From positions 1 to 64,000 of the forward strand of contig JBBIRO010000007.1 in NCBI GenBank assembly GCA_037441775.1: a DNA stretch of 64,000 nucleotides, given 5' to 3'. The translations under genes were made by a program, and so were the position numbers. This document shows, in pieces, positions 25,218 through 33,753 of the stretch. How positions within the stretch are numbered: position 1 is the stretch's first letter; each line of letters opens with the position of its first letter. The notes beneath the pieces are model-generated. The model searched no databases. It was not told where the DNA came from and saw nothing but the letters and a program-made list of their open reading frames with translations. This stretch comes from CAMTWB01 sp037441775. Its GTDB lineage: Bacteria > Desulfobacterota > Syntrophia > Syntrophales > CAMTWB01.

Positions 25218-27221
25218 TCAGTCTTCCAGTTCCCATCGTTCGTAGAGAGATGGCCTGGAATGGGGAAATAATCCGGTCAGTTCGCTGATGAACCGGGATG
25301 GGTTGTTGACCAGGTATCCGGCTTGCCTGCCATAATTCATCACCGGGTAGATCAGGTAAAGATGATCTTTCGCCCTGGTTACGGCCACGTAAAAGAGTCT
25401 CCTTTCTTCCTCCTCGCCGCCTTGTTCTTTCAACGAGCGGCTGTAGGGCAGCATTCCATCGGCGCACCAGATTATCATGACACAAGACCATTCCAGGCCC
25501 TTGGCCTGATGAATGCTGCTTAAAACAACCTTGTCGTCGGCCTGGTATTTCCATCCTTCGGCCTTCTCGTTTTCATCCGCGTTGGTGAGAAGCGCAAGTT
25601 CGCTTAAAAAATCAGTCAGTCCCGAATAGCGCCGGGAGAATTCAGCCAGCTGTCTAAGATCATCTTCCCGGGTTTCCGGATCGGTAAATCTCTCCTGCAG
25701 GAGGACGCGATAGCCTCTGCTGATTACCCTGTCCACCAGCTCCGCCGGCGCCGGGATATCGGGCCCTTCCAGAACAGCAAGAAGCGTCCCCTGGCATCTG
25801 GCCAGTCCCTCGCGCGCGCCCCTGGTGCCGCTCATGATGAATCCTTCGGTAAGAGAAAAATCAAGCGGCGAACTCTGGGCCGCCAGCGCCTGCCAGACCT
25901 TCTCCGCCGTTTTTGGTCCGATCTGGGCGTACATCCCCAGGATTCGCTTCCAGGCGGTTTCATCACGGGGATTGGCGATAATCCGCAAAAACGCCACCAC
26001 GTCTTTCACGTGACCCTGTTCAAAAAAACGGATGCCGGAACGGATGCTGAAAGGTATGCCCCGGCGGGTCAACTCCATTTGGAGTTCCATGGAATGATAA
26101 TGGGCGCGGTAGAGCACGGCGATATTGCTCAGCGGCAAACCGTTTTCGGCAAACTCGATTATCCGCTGGGCGACAAAGTCCGCCTGTTGGGAGACATCAC
26201 GGGCGGCTGCCACCACCGGCAGGAGGCCATCTCCCCGGACCGCCCATAAATTTTTTTTCAACTGATTCTCATTCTTCTCGATACAGATATTGGCCAGGTT
26301 CAAGATTTCCTGGGTGCTGCGGTAATTCGTTTCCAGTTTGAATATCCGGCAATCAGGATAACGCCGGGGGAATTCGATGATGTTGGCGTAATTGGCCCCC
26401 CGGAAGGCATAGATGCTCTGGGCGTCGTCGCCGACCACCATCAGGTTTCGGTGCCGGGCGGCCAGGATATCCACAATTTGCGACTGGATGAGATCCGTGT
26501 CTTGATACTCGTCCACCAGAACGTGGGTAAATCTCTCCCGGTAGCACTCGGCCAAAAGCGGGGAATCGACCAGCATCTGTCTGGTTAAGTCAATCAGGTC
26601 GTCAAAGTCAACAAGATTGCGGTCCCGCTTTTTTTGCTCGTACAGTAAGGCGATCTGACGAATATAATTCGTCATTTCAATAAAGTACCGGTATTTGGTT
26701 TCGATGAGCCGCTCCATCTCCAGATCACACTTTCTCGCCAGGCTGATCATGCTTAAGATTACTGGAATACGGGGCATTCTGTCGCCAGTTAGAGAAATCT
26801 TTAAATCGGCGAGACAGGTATTGAGGAGCGCCCGCGCATCTTCATTATCGATGATGGAAAAATTGGGATTAAGACCGGCCGCGCGCGCATTGGCGCGCAG
26901 GATCAGATGGCAGATATGATGAAAGGTGCCCCCCCAAAGCTGTTCCAGGTTAGTATTGAGCAATTGATGCACCCGAGAAAGCATTGACTGGGCGGCCTTG
27001 TTGGTGAAGGTGGCAAGCAGGATATTTTTCGGCGGCACCCCTGACTCAATCAGGCGGACGACCCGATAGGTCAGCGCCCTGGTTTTACCGCTGCCGGCGC
27101 CCGCGATAACCAGCATCGGCCCGCCTGTTTCCATAACTACCGCTAGCTGCTCAGCATTTAAGTGCTTTTCGTACCGTATCATTTCCGTTCGATCCGTCCG
27201 TAAATTTTTTTTTGCGCCCAT
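25218..27221 (-). CDS. UvrD/Rep/PcrA-type superfamily 1 DNA helicase
   Basis: A 3'-5' DNA helicase for repair and replication restart. Motifs seen are the Q-motif LNAEQLAVV, Walker A VIAGAGSGKTRAL (about residue 42), motif II LVDEYQDTD, motif III VVGDDAQSIYAFRGA, motif IV ETNYRST, and VVLSSIHQAKGLEW and FYVAVTRAKDHLYL near the C-terminus. At 667 residues it is a little shorter than typical PcrA. The start could be ATG 27221 or the ATG at 27182 (MIRYEKHLN), which has a CGGAA site and the usual family N-terminus. Confidence 0.93.
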   Translation of the reverse strand: MGAKKNLRTDRTEMIRYEKHLNAEQLAVVMETGGPMLVIAGAGSGKTRALTYRVVRLIESGVPPKNILLATFTNKAAQSMLSRVHQLLNTNLEQLWGGTFHHICHLILRANARAAGLNPNFSIIDNEDARALLNTCLADLKISLTGDRMPRIPVILSMISLARKCDLEMERLIETKYRYFIEMTNYIRQIALLYEQKKRDRNLVDFDDLIDLTRQMLVDSPLLAECYRERFTHVLVDEYQDTDLIQSQIVDILAARHRNLMVVGDDAQSIYAFRGANYANIIEFPRRYPDCRIFKLETNYRSTQEILNLANICIEKNENQLKKNLWAVRGDGLLPVVAAARDVSQQADFVAQRIIEFAENGLPLSNIAVLYRAHYHSMELQMELTRRGIPFSIRSGIRFFEQGHVKDVVAFLRIIANPRDETAWKRILGMYAQIGPKTAEKVWQALAAQSSPLDFSLTEGFIMSGTRGAREGLARCQGTLLAVLEGPDIPAPAELVDRVISRGYRVLLQERFTDPETREDDLRQLAEFSRRYSGLTDFLSELALLTNADENEKAEGWKYQADDKVVLSSIHQAKGLEWSCVMIIWCADGMLPYSRSLKEQGGEEEERRLFYVAVTRAKDHLYLIYPVMNYGRQAGYLVNNPSRFISELTGLFPHSRPSLYERWELED

Positions 27222-27244
27222 GCGGTAACTTAGTACATGTGGCT

Positions 27245-27463
27245 TTATGAATCAATACGAAATTCCCGGAAGCCGTAAAGAATTAGCTGCAAGTACCTGA
27301 ATCCGTGGGATATCTTGGGCTCCCGGCATCGAGACAACGAGACGGCGTCTCCCGCGGCCAGCTCCGACCTGTTTAGCTGCGCCCCGATCAAGCTCAGCCC
27401 GGAATGGCTGGTCAAATGTTCATCGCCCTGTTAATTGATAAATTCCCTGGGTCGCATCTTCAC
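27245..27463 (-). pseudogene. Short degraded ORF, possibly a transposase N-terminal remnant
   Basis: On the minus strand a readable stretch starts VKMRPREFIN, meets an in-frame TAA, and then continues QGDEHLTSHSGLSLIGAQLN to a stop at 27245. The pattern LTSHSGLSLIGAQLNR recalls the start of some IS transposases, but I cannot name the family. It is clearly not an intact gene. It lies upstream of the helicase in a repeat-rich interval. Confidence 0.35.
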
Positions 27464-27544
27464 CTTCCTGACGTTAATTCCTGGAGAATAAAGAGAGCAG
27501 TTATCCAATAATGTCGAGTAATTATATGAATACTTACAGATTCT

Positions 27545-27690
27545 ATATTTTCTTCACTTCGCGGGAGAAGATAAAGGGGAGGGGGAGCTAAATGTTATAA
27601 ATAGCGACTATTATCACCATCATTGTAAGCCCTCTTGCCTCAAGGGAGAGGCGTTTTATTGTTTTTATTAAGCCGTCAATCTTGACCGGA
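27545..27690 (+). repeat. Dispersed repeat R1, copy A
   Basis: This copy runs from TTTTCTTCACTTCGCGGGAG through AAAGGGGAGGGGGA, the ACTATTATCACCATC core and the CCTCTTGCCTCAAGGGAGAGG hairpin, to a degenerate end TTTTTATTAAGCCGTCAA. It is a direct repeat of copy B about 300 bp further on, with differences spread along the length. Confidence 0.7.
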
Positions 27691-27783
27691 AGCCTACAGG
27701 TCAGCAAGAGACGGTAAATGTAGTGAGGCTGTAGGAGCAATTAATGGGATTTTTTCGCTGTTGGTTTTAGGCAAGAAAAAATG

Positions 27784-27829
27784 TTGACAAGGGAAAGGTA
27801 AATGTATATTGATAATCAAAATCAATAAT
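27784..27829 (+). promoter_or_regulatory. Fur-box-like promoter of the feo operon
   Basis: TTGACA (27784-27789) and TATATT (27805-27810, spacing 15) form a candidate promoter. Immediately after, GATAATCAAAATCAATAAT (27811-27829) matches 14 of 19 positions of the classical Fur consensus GATAATGATAATCATTATC and contains the inverted repeat ATTGAT/ATCAAT. It lies upstream of feoB, as expected for iron repression. The regulator could be Fur or the DtxR-type protein encoded downstream. Confidence 0.6.
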
Positions 27830-27830
27830 G

Positions 27831-27980
27831 ATGACCTCGTAACAAACCCGGATTTTCCTCACTTTGCGGGAGGGGATAAAGGGGAGGGGGAACCAAATCT
27901 TAGAAATAGGGACTATTATCATCATCGCGGCAACCCCTCTTACCTCAAAAGAGAAGAGTTTAATGACTTTTTACGAAGGC
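27831..27980 (+). repeat. Dispersed repeat R1, full-length copy B, in the feoB leader
   Basis: This is the clearest full copy, about 150 bp. The left end ATGACCTCGTAAC and the right end GACTTTTTACGAAGGC are imperfect inverted repeats. Inside are a G-rich arm (GGGGAGGGGG), the ACTATTATCATCATC core and a CCTCTTACC/GAGAAGAG hairpin. It starts 2 bp after the Fur-like box and ends 8 bp before the first feoB ATG. Confidence 0.75.
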
Positions 27981-28002
27981 ACCAATAATGACAGGAAATA
28001 TA

Positions 28003-29976
28003 ATGACCACAAGGCAGGTATCGACAACTACTCAGCCAGAGACAAAAATTAGAAAAATCGTCCTGGTCGGCAATCCGAATGTTGGTAAAAGTCTGATTTT
28101 CAACGCCCTGACCGGAGCCTATGTGACTGTTTCCAATTATCCCGGGACATCGGTTGAGGTCAGCCGCGGGACGGCTAAGATTGAAAATAAGGCATGGGAG
28201 ATCGTTGATACGCCGGGCATGTATTCCATTATCCCAATTACGGAGGAGGAGCGGGTGACCCGCCGGATCCTGCTAGGCGGCGAGGCCGATGCAGTGATTC
28301 ATGTGGTGGATGCCCGCAGTCTGGAAAGGACGCTAAGTCTGACCCTGCAACTCATGGAAACCGGTTTGCCCGTGATTCTAGTGGTTAATATCCTGGATGA
28401 GGCAAAAAGACTGGGGATCACAATCGACCTGTCACTGCTGGGCGAAAGATTGGGAATCCCGGTGGTGGGCGCCGTCATGAAGAGGAAAACGGGTTTAAAT
28501 GGAATTAGACAGGCAATCGCGCAGATCTACCCCGCCCGGAAGCACTTTGACTACGGCGCCCAAATGGAAGACGACATCAGCGGCGTCACGGCAAAAATTC
28601 ATGGCGCCTATAGTCTTTCCCGCCGGTCGATTGCGCTGCTTTTATTACAAAGGGACGATGAAATCATCCAGTTGGTCAAGGAGACTGAAGGCGAAAAGTT
28701 TCCGGAGTTGGAAGCTCATTTGAAGGAAAAGATTTTTCAGCGCCGCGGGTCTCTGCAAATGGACCTTTCCGTGGAGCGTAAAAACATTATTGCCATGTTA
28801 CTCGCCGGAGTGCTGCAAGTAACACTTGCCGGAGGTGAGAGTTTGATCCAGCGTTTCGGACGCTTAACGCTGAATCCCTGGGCCGGGCTGCCCATTCTTT
28901 TGGTCGTGCTTTATTTTGGCCTGTATCAATTTGTCGGGGTCTTTGGGGCAGGGGAAATGGTGGATTTTTTCGAGGGGGTGCTCTTCGAGGAACATTTCAA
29001 CCCCTGGAGTGAAAGGCTGATCAGAGAATTTATCCCCTGGCCCCTGTTGCAGGAGCTCTTTGTGGGGCAATACGGGATTCTTACCCTGGGCTTGCGTTAT
29101 GCCATCGGTATTATACTTCCCATTGTTCTGACTTTCTTTCTGTTTTTTTCCATTCTGGAAGATACGGGCTATTTCCCCCGGCTGGCCATGCTTTTGGACC
29201 GGCTCTTCAAACTGATCGGCCTTTCCGGGCGGGCGGTGATTCCGATGGTTTTAGGTTTCGGGTGCGATACAATGGCCACCATGGTAACCAGAACATTGGA
29301 GACCACCAGAGAGCGGATCATTGCCACCCTCCTCATTGCGCTGGCGATTCCCTGTTCGGCCCAGCTTGGGGTCATCATGGCCCTCCTCACACCGGTACCC
29401 GGGGCGCTTCTCATTTGGGTTTTATCGCTGGGCATGATATTTATCCTGATCGGTTATTTATCCTCACTGCTCCTGCCCGGTCAGCCTCCGGCCTTCTATA
29501 TGGAAATACCGCCGCTTAGACTGCCTCAGTTAAGTAACGTAATGATCAAGACCTACAGCCGCATGCAGTGGTATCTGCTGGAAATTCTGCCGCTGTTCAT
29601 CCTGGCCTCGATCATTTTATGGCTGGGGCAGATTTCCGGGGTTTTTGATCTCGTTATCAGGGGACTGTCGGTAGCCATGAGGGGATTAGGACTGCCCGCG
29701 GAGGCGTCCGTGGCGTTTGTCCTGGGGTTCTTTCGTCGCGACTATGGAGCGGCGGGGCTCTATGATCTTCAGACTCAGGGGCTGCTGGATCCCCGCCAGC
29801 TGGTTGTCGCGGCGGTTGTGCTGACCATCTTTGTGCCTTGTGTGGCCCAATTTATCATCATGGTAAAAGAGCGGGGAACCAAAGTTGCCATTGCCATTTT
29901 ACTGTTTGTAAGCGTCACCGCTTTTGTCAGCGGCTATTTGCTGAATCAATTAATTCTTGCCACGGGGCTCATCTGA
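28003..29976 (+). CDS. feoB: Ferrous iron transport protein FeoB
   Basis: FeoB is the inner-membrane Fe(II) transporter with a cytoplasmic GTPase domain. G-protein motifs are GNPNVGKSLIFNALTG (G1), DTPGMYS (G3) and VVNILDEAKR (a variant G4). About eight membrane helices follow, with the gate blocks GFGCDTMATMVTRTLE, AIPCSAQLGVIMALL and VPCVAQFIIMVKERG. The ATG at 28003 is preferred because AGGAA lies 5 nt upstream; an in-frame ATG at 27988 directly abuts repeat R1. The stop overlaps the next gene. No separate feoA is present, but an SH3-like FeoA domain appears in the regulator downstream. Confidence 0.96.
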   Translation: MTTRQVSTTTQPETKIRKIVLVGNPNVGKSLIFNALTGAYVTVSNYPGTSVEVSRGTAKIENKAWEIVDTPGMYSIIPITEEERVTRRILLGGEADAVIHVVDARSLERTLSLTLQLMETGLPVILVVNILDEAKRLGITIDLSLLGERLGIPVVGAVMKRKTGLNGIRQAIAQIYPARKHFDYGAQMEDDISGVTAKIHGAYSLSRRSIALLLLQRDDEIIQLVKETEGEKFPELEAHLKEKIFQRRGSLQMDLSVERKNIIAMLLAGVLQVTLAGGESLIQRFGRLTLNPWAGLPILLVVLYFGLYQFVGVFGAGEMVDFFEGVLFEEHFNPWSERLIREFIPWPLLQELFVGQYGILTLGLRYAIGIILPIVLTFFLFFSILEDTGYFPRLAMLLDRLFKLIGLSGRAVIPMVLGFGCDTMATMVTRTLETTRERIIATLLIALAIPCSAQLGVIMALLTPVPGALLIWVLSLGMIFILIGYLSSLLLPGQPPAFYMEIPPLRLPQLSNVMIKTYSRMQWYLLEILPLFILASIILWLGQISGVFDLVIRGLSVAMRGLGLPAEASVAFVLGFFRRDYGAAGLYDLQTQGLLDPRQLVVAAVVLTIFVPCVAQFIIMVKERGTKVAIAILLFVSVTAFVSGYLLNQLILATGLI

Positions 29977-30173
29977 TGAAATGTGGTTTTTGCGGTTACC
30001 TGTTTGAGGAGCGGGAAGGGATCAGCGGTTGCGCTCATTGTCCGGCAAAATGCGGGCGCGGCATGCTGAAATGCCCCCGCTGCAACTATGAAAATCCTCC
30101 GGAGCCCGCCTGGCTTATGCAACTGGTGTCATTTTGGGAAAAGAAAACGGCTAAACTCGTAAATAACAGCTAA
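29976..30173 (+). CDS. Small cysteine-rich zinc-ribbon-like protein translated with FeoB
   Basis: This 65-residue protein has eight cysteines in four pairs (CGFC, CAHCPAKC, CPRC), which looks like a two-site metal ribbon; the rest is short and polar. Its ATG shares a base with the feoB stop (TGATG), so translation is coupled. Position suggests a FeoB accessory, comparable in place though not in sequence to FeoC. An iron-sulfur or zinc sensor role is a guess. Confidence 0.7.
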   Translation: MKCGFCGYLFEEREGISGCAHCPAKCGRGMLKCPRCNYENPPEPAWLMQLVSFWEKKTAKLVNNS

Positions 30174-30553
30174 GCGTAGGGAGATGTTCACTTCCGGCTT
30201 TGCTGCGAATTATTTGAGGAAAGTTCCGATCGCCGACTTGGTCTGATATAACCCTTCTTCCGTTTCGGAAAAGTCCGCTGCGGCGAGAATTTTCGAATCG
30301 ATAAGACGAATAGGTAAGCGGTCAATACGGGAATAATTAGTGGCTGTTCATATCCTATCACTTTGTTGTGGAATCGATGATTAAATAGTATGGAACAACT
30401 AACCTACTATAAGATTACAGGTACAGGATTAAACTTTACGGCCCTTGCAGACCAACAAAAAACACAGACGCTGCGGGGGACGCTGTTAACTTATTAACTT
30501 GTTCCTTACTAAAGAAAAGGGCTAAACTAAGTTTGCATTGGAAAGGAGCTGCT
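30174..30553. other. Intergenic interval with a short minus-strand coding-like stretch
   Basis: No intact gene is seen. On the minus strand about 30210-30345 reads RIDRLPIRLIDSKILAAADF and on to a stop as 40-odd codons without an initiation codon; this may be a gene remnant. The end of the interval must carry the promoter of the regulator; I cannot place it with confidence. Confidence 0.3.
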
Positions 30554-31201
30554 ATGGCGCTTTCAGAAAAAGCGGAAGAGATAATGGAGGCCTTGTGGGT
30601 TGCAGTTGAGGAGGGTCGCAGCTATAGCACGGTTGACGAGATTAAGATCGCCGCAGATGATCCGGCGTATCAGGAGCTCAAGGGGCAGGCCTTAATTGAG
30701 ATCAAAGATGGGCGCGTTTATCTACGGCCGGAAGGGCGGGAAGAGGGGAAAAAAATTATCCGCCGGCATCGTCTGGCGGAGAGACTCATTATGGATGTTC
30801 TCAGCATTCCCGGGAAAACAGGTGATGACAAGGCCTGCCAATTTGAACATCTTCTTCAGGAGGGGGTGGAGAGTAAGGTCTGCGCCACCTTGAACCACCC
30901 GGTGACCTGCCCGCACGGCAAGGCCATACCGCCGGGCGACTGCTGCCTTGAGGCGCGGAGTCGAGGGGATCTGGGCGTAGTTTCGCTTACCGAACTCAAG
31001 GCTAACGAAAAGGGTGAGATTGCCTATCTGCAAGCCACCGACAGCGGCAAACTGCAGAAACTGATGGCCTTGGGCGTACTGCCGGGCAACAACGTCCAGT
31101 TGATCCAATCGTATCCTACGTATGTTTTCCGGGTGGGTTTCTCCGAATTTGCGATCGATGAGGCTATGGCGCGCGACATATTCGTCCGGAGGCCGGGATG
31201 A
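30554..31201 (+). CDS. DtxR/MntR-type metalloregulator with C-terminal FeoA/SH3 domain
   Basis: A 215-residue iron- or manganese-dependent repressor. The N-terminal part is a short winged-helix region. It is followed by the dimerisation/metal domain HRLAERLIMDVLSIPG, CQFEHLLQEGVE and CPHGKAIP, which carries the usual metal ligands (Cys, Glu, His). The C-terminal residues 135-210 form a FeoA-like SH3 domain (KLQKLMALGVLPGNNVQLIQ). It follows feoB and its Cys-rich partner, so feedback control of iron uptake is the natural reading. The ATG at 30554 has AAAGGAG at good spacing; an upstream in-frame start at 30533 has none. Confidence 0.88.
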   Translation: MALSEKAEEIMEALWVAVEEGRSYSTVDEIKIAADDPAYQELKGQALIEIKDGRVYLRPEGREEGKKIIRRHRLAERLIMDVLSIPGKTGDDKACQFEHLLQEGVESKVCATLNHPVTCPHGKAIPPGDCCLEARSRGDLGVVSLTELKANEKGEIAYLQATDSGKLQKLMALGVLPGNNVQLIQSYPTYVFRVGFSEFAIDEAMARDIFVRRPG

Positions 31202-31205
31202 CATA

Positions 31206-31228
31206 GTCGGCCTTTCCCCTCTGCCGAC
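31206..31228 (+). terminator. Weak hairpin after the regulator gene
   Basis: GTCGGC and GCCGAC pair across an 11-nt loop directly after the stop codon. There is no strong T run, so termination is uncertain. Confidence 0.3.
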
Positions 31229-31484
31229 TCATCGCTAAATAAATAAATAATATCATTAGCAAAGTTCGGTTGTGACAAGGATAAGAAATTACCTTTTCTA
31301 AAAAACCTTGATCCTTTTTACGCGTCTCGTTATCAGCCGTACGAACCTTCCCGCTTGCGTGCTTAGCGTTGACTATTGCCGGACGGGGGAGCCTGCAGAC
31401 CCGGATGTCCCGAATTGAAGGCTGGCTGCTTCGCTTTCCCCTTTGGGACTTTGCAGGTGGTCGGGCCTAAGCGAACGCGGGGCT

Positions 31485-32567
31485 TTAGCTTGCGGCGTTA
31501 TCGCAGCGCGCCCGCGAGCCGCTTAACTGTCCGCAGGCGGCCATGATGTCCTCGCCATGGCTCTTGCGAATGATCGTGGTGAAGTGATTGTCGATCAGCG
31601 CCTGCTGAAAGGACAATACCTCTTTTTCGGCGGGTTTCCGGTAGGGGCTGCCAGGAAACTCGTTGAAGGGGATGAGGTTCAATTTACACCTTATCCCCTT
31701 GAGGAGCCGGCATAGTTTGAGGGCCATCGCACGCGAGCTGTTGACGCCCCCAATCAGGATGTACTCGAAGGTGAGCATCCGTCGGCCCGGCAGGGGGTAG
31801 CGGAGGCAGGCGTCAAGCAACTCTTCGAGCGGGTATTTTTGGTTTATCGGCATCAGCTTGCTCCGGGTCTGATTATCGGCGGCGTTGAGCGAAATGGCGA
31901 GGTTCACACAAATATCACCGCCCAGCCTTATTATTCCGGGAATAAGCCCGCAGGTGGAGACGGTGATTCGCCTTTGGGAGAAGTTCAGACCCGCGTCAGA
32001 GGTAATAATCTTGAGCGCCTGGAGCGTATTTTCGTAGTTTGCCAGAGGCTCGCCCATGCCCATCAGCACGCAGTTGCGCAAGAGCTGCCCTTCCGGCAGG
32101 TTGAAGCGGGCCATAGTGATTTGATCGGTAATTTCCGCGGGTCTGAGGTTCCTTTGGAAATCACCCTGGCCGGTAAGACAGAAGCTGCACCCCATTTGAC
32201 AACCCACCTGGGTGGATATGCAGATGGTCCAGTGGTTTTTCCCCGGGATCAGAACCGATTCCACGGTATAGCCATCCTCCAGGCGGTAGAGGATTTTCTT
32301 CGTTCCATCTTTTGCCGTTTGAATCCCGGCAATCTTCAGTTGGCCGATGCGGACCTGGTCGGCCAGATAGCAGCGTAAGTTGCGGGCCAGGGTGGTCATG
32401 GCCTGCAAGTCATTGACTCCGGAACCATAGAGCCACTTCATGATCTGGCGCGCCCGGAACTTCTCCTTGCCTAAAGAGGCGATAAACTGCTCCAATTCGG
32501 CGCCGGTGAGGTCCTTGAGGTCGGGCTTAGCAGCAGAGCTTGACTTTGAGTCTGGCGGCGACAGCAT
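31485..32567 (-). CDS. rlmN: Dual-specificity 23S rRNA/tRNA (adenine-C2) methyltransferase RlmN
   Basis: RlmN is a radical-SAM enzyme that methylates A2503 of 23S rRNA and A37 of certain tRNAs. The 360-residue protein has CISTQVGCQMGCSFCLTG with the CxxxCxxC cluster ligands, the LMGMGEPLANY segment, and the late methyl-carrying cysteine in the MAACGQL block. The predicted start lies 41 nt inside the 3' end of the isocitrate dehydrogenase gene, so the two are translationally linked or the true start is a few codons further in. Confidence 0.95.
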   Translation of the reverse strand: MLSPPDSKSSSAAKPDLKDLTGAELEQFIASLGKEKFRARQIMKWLYGSGVNDLQAMTTLARNLRCYLADQVRIGQLKIAGIQTAKDGTKKILYRLEDGYTVESVLIPGKNHWTICISTQVGCQMGCSFCLTGQGDFQRNLRPAEITDQITMARFNLPEGQLLRNCVLMGMGEPLANYENTLQALKIITSDAGLNFSQRRITVSTCGLIPGIIRLGGDICVNLAISLNAADNQTRSKLMPINQKYPLEELLDACLRYPLPGRRMLTFEYILIGGVNSSRAMALKLCRLLKGIRCKLNLIPFNEFPGSPYRKPAEKEVLSFQQALIDNHFTTIIRKSHGEDIMAACGQLSGSRARCDNAAS

Positions 32568-33753
32568 CTAAAAACTCCTCGGTATTGACCTTGCGGTTGG
32601 CCGGGCTGGGAATGGCCAGCGGCAGGAGATCACCCGTCATGATTCCGGCCTCGACCGTCTCACGGGCGGCAGCTTCCATTTTTTCCGCAAAAGCGATAAC
32701 CGCTGGTGTGCCGTCCAGTTCGCCCCGTTTTCGTAAACCGCCCGTCCAGGTAAAAATCAGCGCCATTGAATTTGATGATGTTTCTTCGCCTCGCAGGTGC
32801 TTGTAGTAATGTCTCTGGACCGTGCCGTGTGCTGCTTCGTATTCAAATTTACCGGTGGGAGAAACCAGCACCGAGGTCATCATGGCCAGGCTGCCGAAGC
32901 CCGAGGCGACCAGGTCGGAAAAGGTGTCGCCGTCGTAATTTTTCAATGCCCAGATGATACCGCCTTCGGTTCTCAAGATACGGGAGGCGGCGTCATCGAT
33001 TAAAGTGTAGAAATATTCGATCCCCGCCGCGCTGAATTTATCACGCCAGTATCGCTCGAATTCGGCGGCGAAGATATCCCGGAAACGGCCGTCGTAGGTT
33101 TTGGAAATGGTGTCTTTCACGCTCAACCACAGATCAATCCGCTGATCGTACGCAAATGAGAAACAGGCCCGGGCAAAACTGGCGATGGAGGCATCAGTGT
33201 TATGGATGCCCTGAATGATACCGGGCCCATCGAAGGGGTGGATCAGCTTTCGGTCCTCTGCCCCGTCACTTGCGGTATAGACAAGCTCAACCTTTCCTGG
33301 TTCCTGGACATACATTTCAACATTGCCATACACGTCCCCATAGGCATGGCGGCCGATAATGATCGGTTTTTTCCAGGAAGAAACAATGGGAACGATGTTC
33401 TTGACCATGATGGGGCTGCGGAAAACTGTCCCGTCAAGAATGCCCCTGATAATGGCGTTGGGACTTTTGGACTGCCTTTTGAGGTTATATTCCCGGACGC
33501 GGTCCGGGGTAGCGGTGATGGTCGCACATTTCACGCCGACGCCATATTTGTTAATGGCCGCCGCCGCCGCCGCCGTTACCTCGTCGTTGGTTTCGTCCCG
33601 ATGCTTCAAATGTAGATCGTAATATTCGACGTTCAGGTCCAGATGAGGCAGCAGCAGCTTTTCCTTTACCAGTTGCCACATGACCCGGGTCATCTCGTCT
33701 CCGTCCATTTCGACAATGGTCGTTTTTATCTTGATTTTATTGTTTTTCTCCAT
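32527..33753 (-). CDS. NADP-dependent isocitrate dehydrogenase, eukaryote-like homodimeric type
   Basis: The enzyme decarboxylates isocitrate to 2-oxoglutarate with NADP. The 408-residue sequence follows the eukaryotic subfamily: VEMDGDEMTRVMW at the N-terminus, the substrate loop SPNAIIRGILDGTVFRSPI, and the cofactor block HGTVQRHYYKHLRGEETSSN. E. coli-type Icd is clearly different in these blocks. In an anaerobe it would supply 2-oxoglutarate and NADPH for biosynthesis. It lies just ahead of rlmN with overlapping ends. Confidence 0.92.
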   Translation of the reverse strand: MEKNNKIKIKTTIVEMDGDEMTRVMWQLVKEKLLLPHLDLNVEYYDLHLKHRDETNDEVTAAAAAAINKYGVGVKCATITATPDRVREYNLKRQSKSPNAIIRGILDGTVFRSPIMVKNIVPIVSSWKKPIIIGRHAYGDVYGNVEMYVQEPGKVELVYTASDGAEDRKLIHPFDGPGIIQGIHNTDASIASFARACFSFAYDQRIDLWLSVKDTISKTYDGRFRDIFAAEFERYWRDKFSAAGIEYFYTLIDDAASRILRTEGGIIWALKNYDGDTFSDLVASGFGSLAMMTSVLVSPTGKFEYEAAHGTVQRHYYKHLRGEETSSNSMALIFTWTGGLRKRGELDGTPAVIAFAEKMEAAARETVEAGIMTGDLLPLAIPSPANRKVNTEEFLDAVAARLKVKLCC

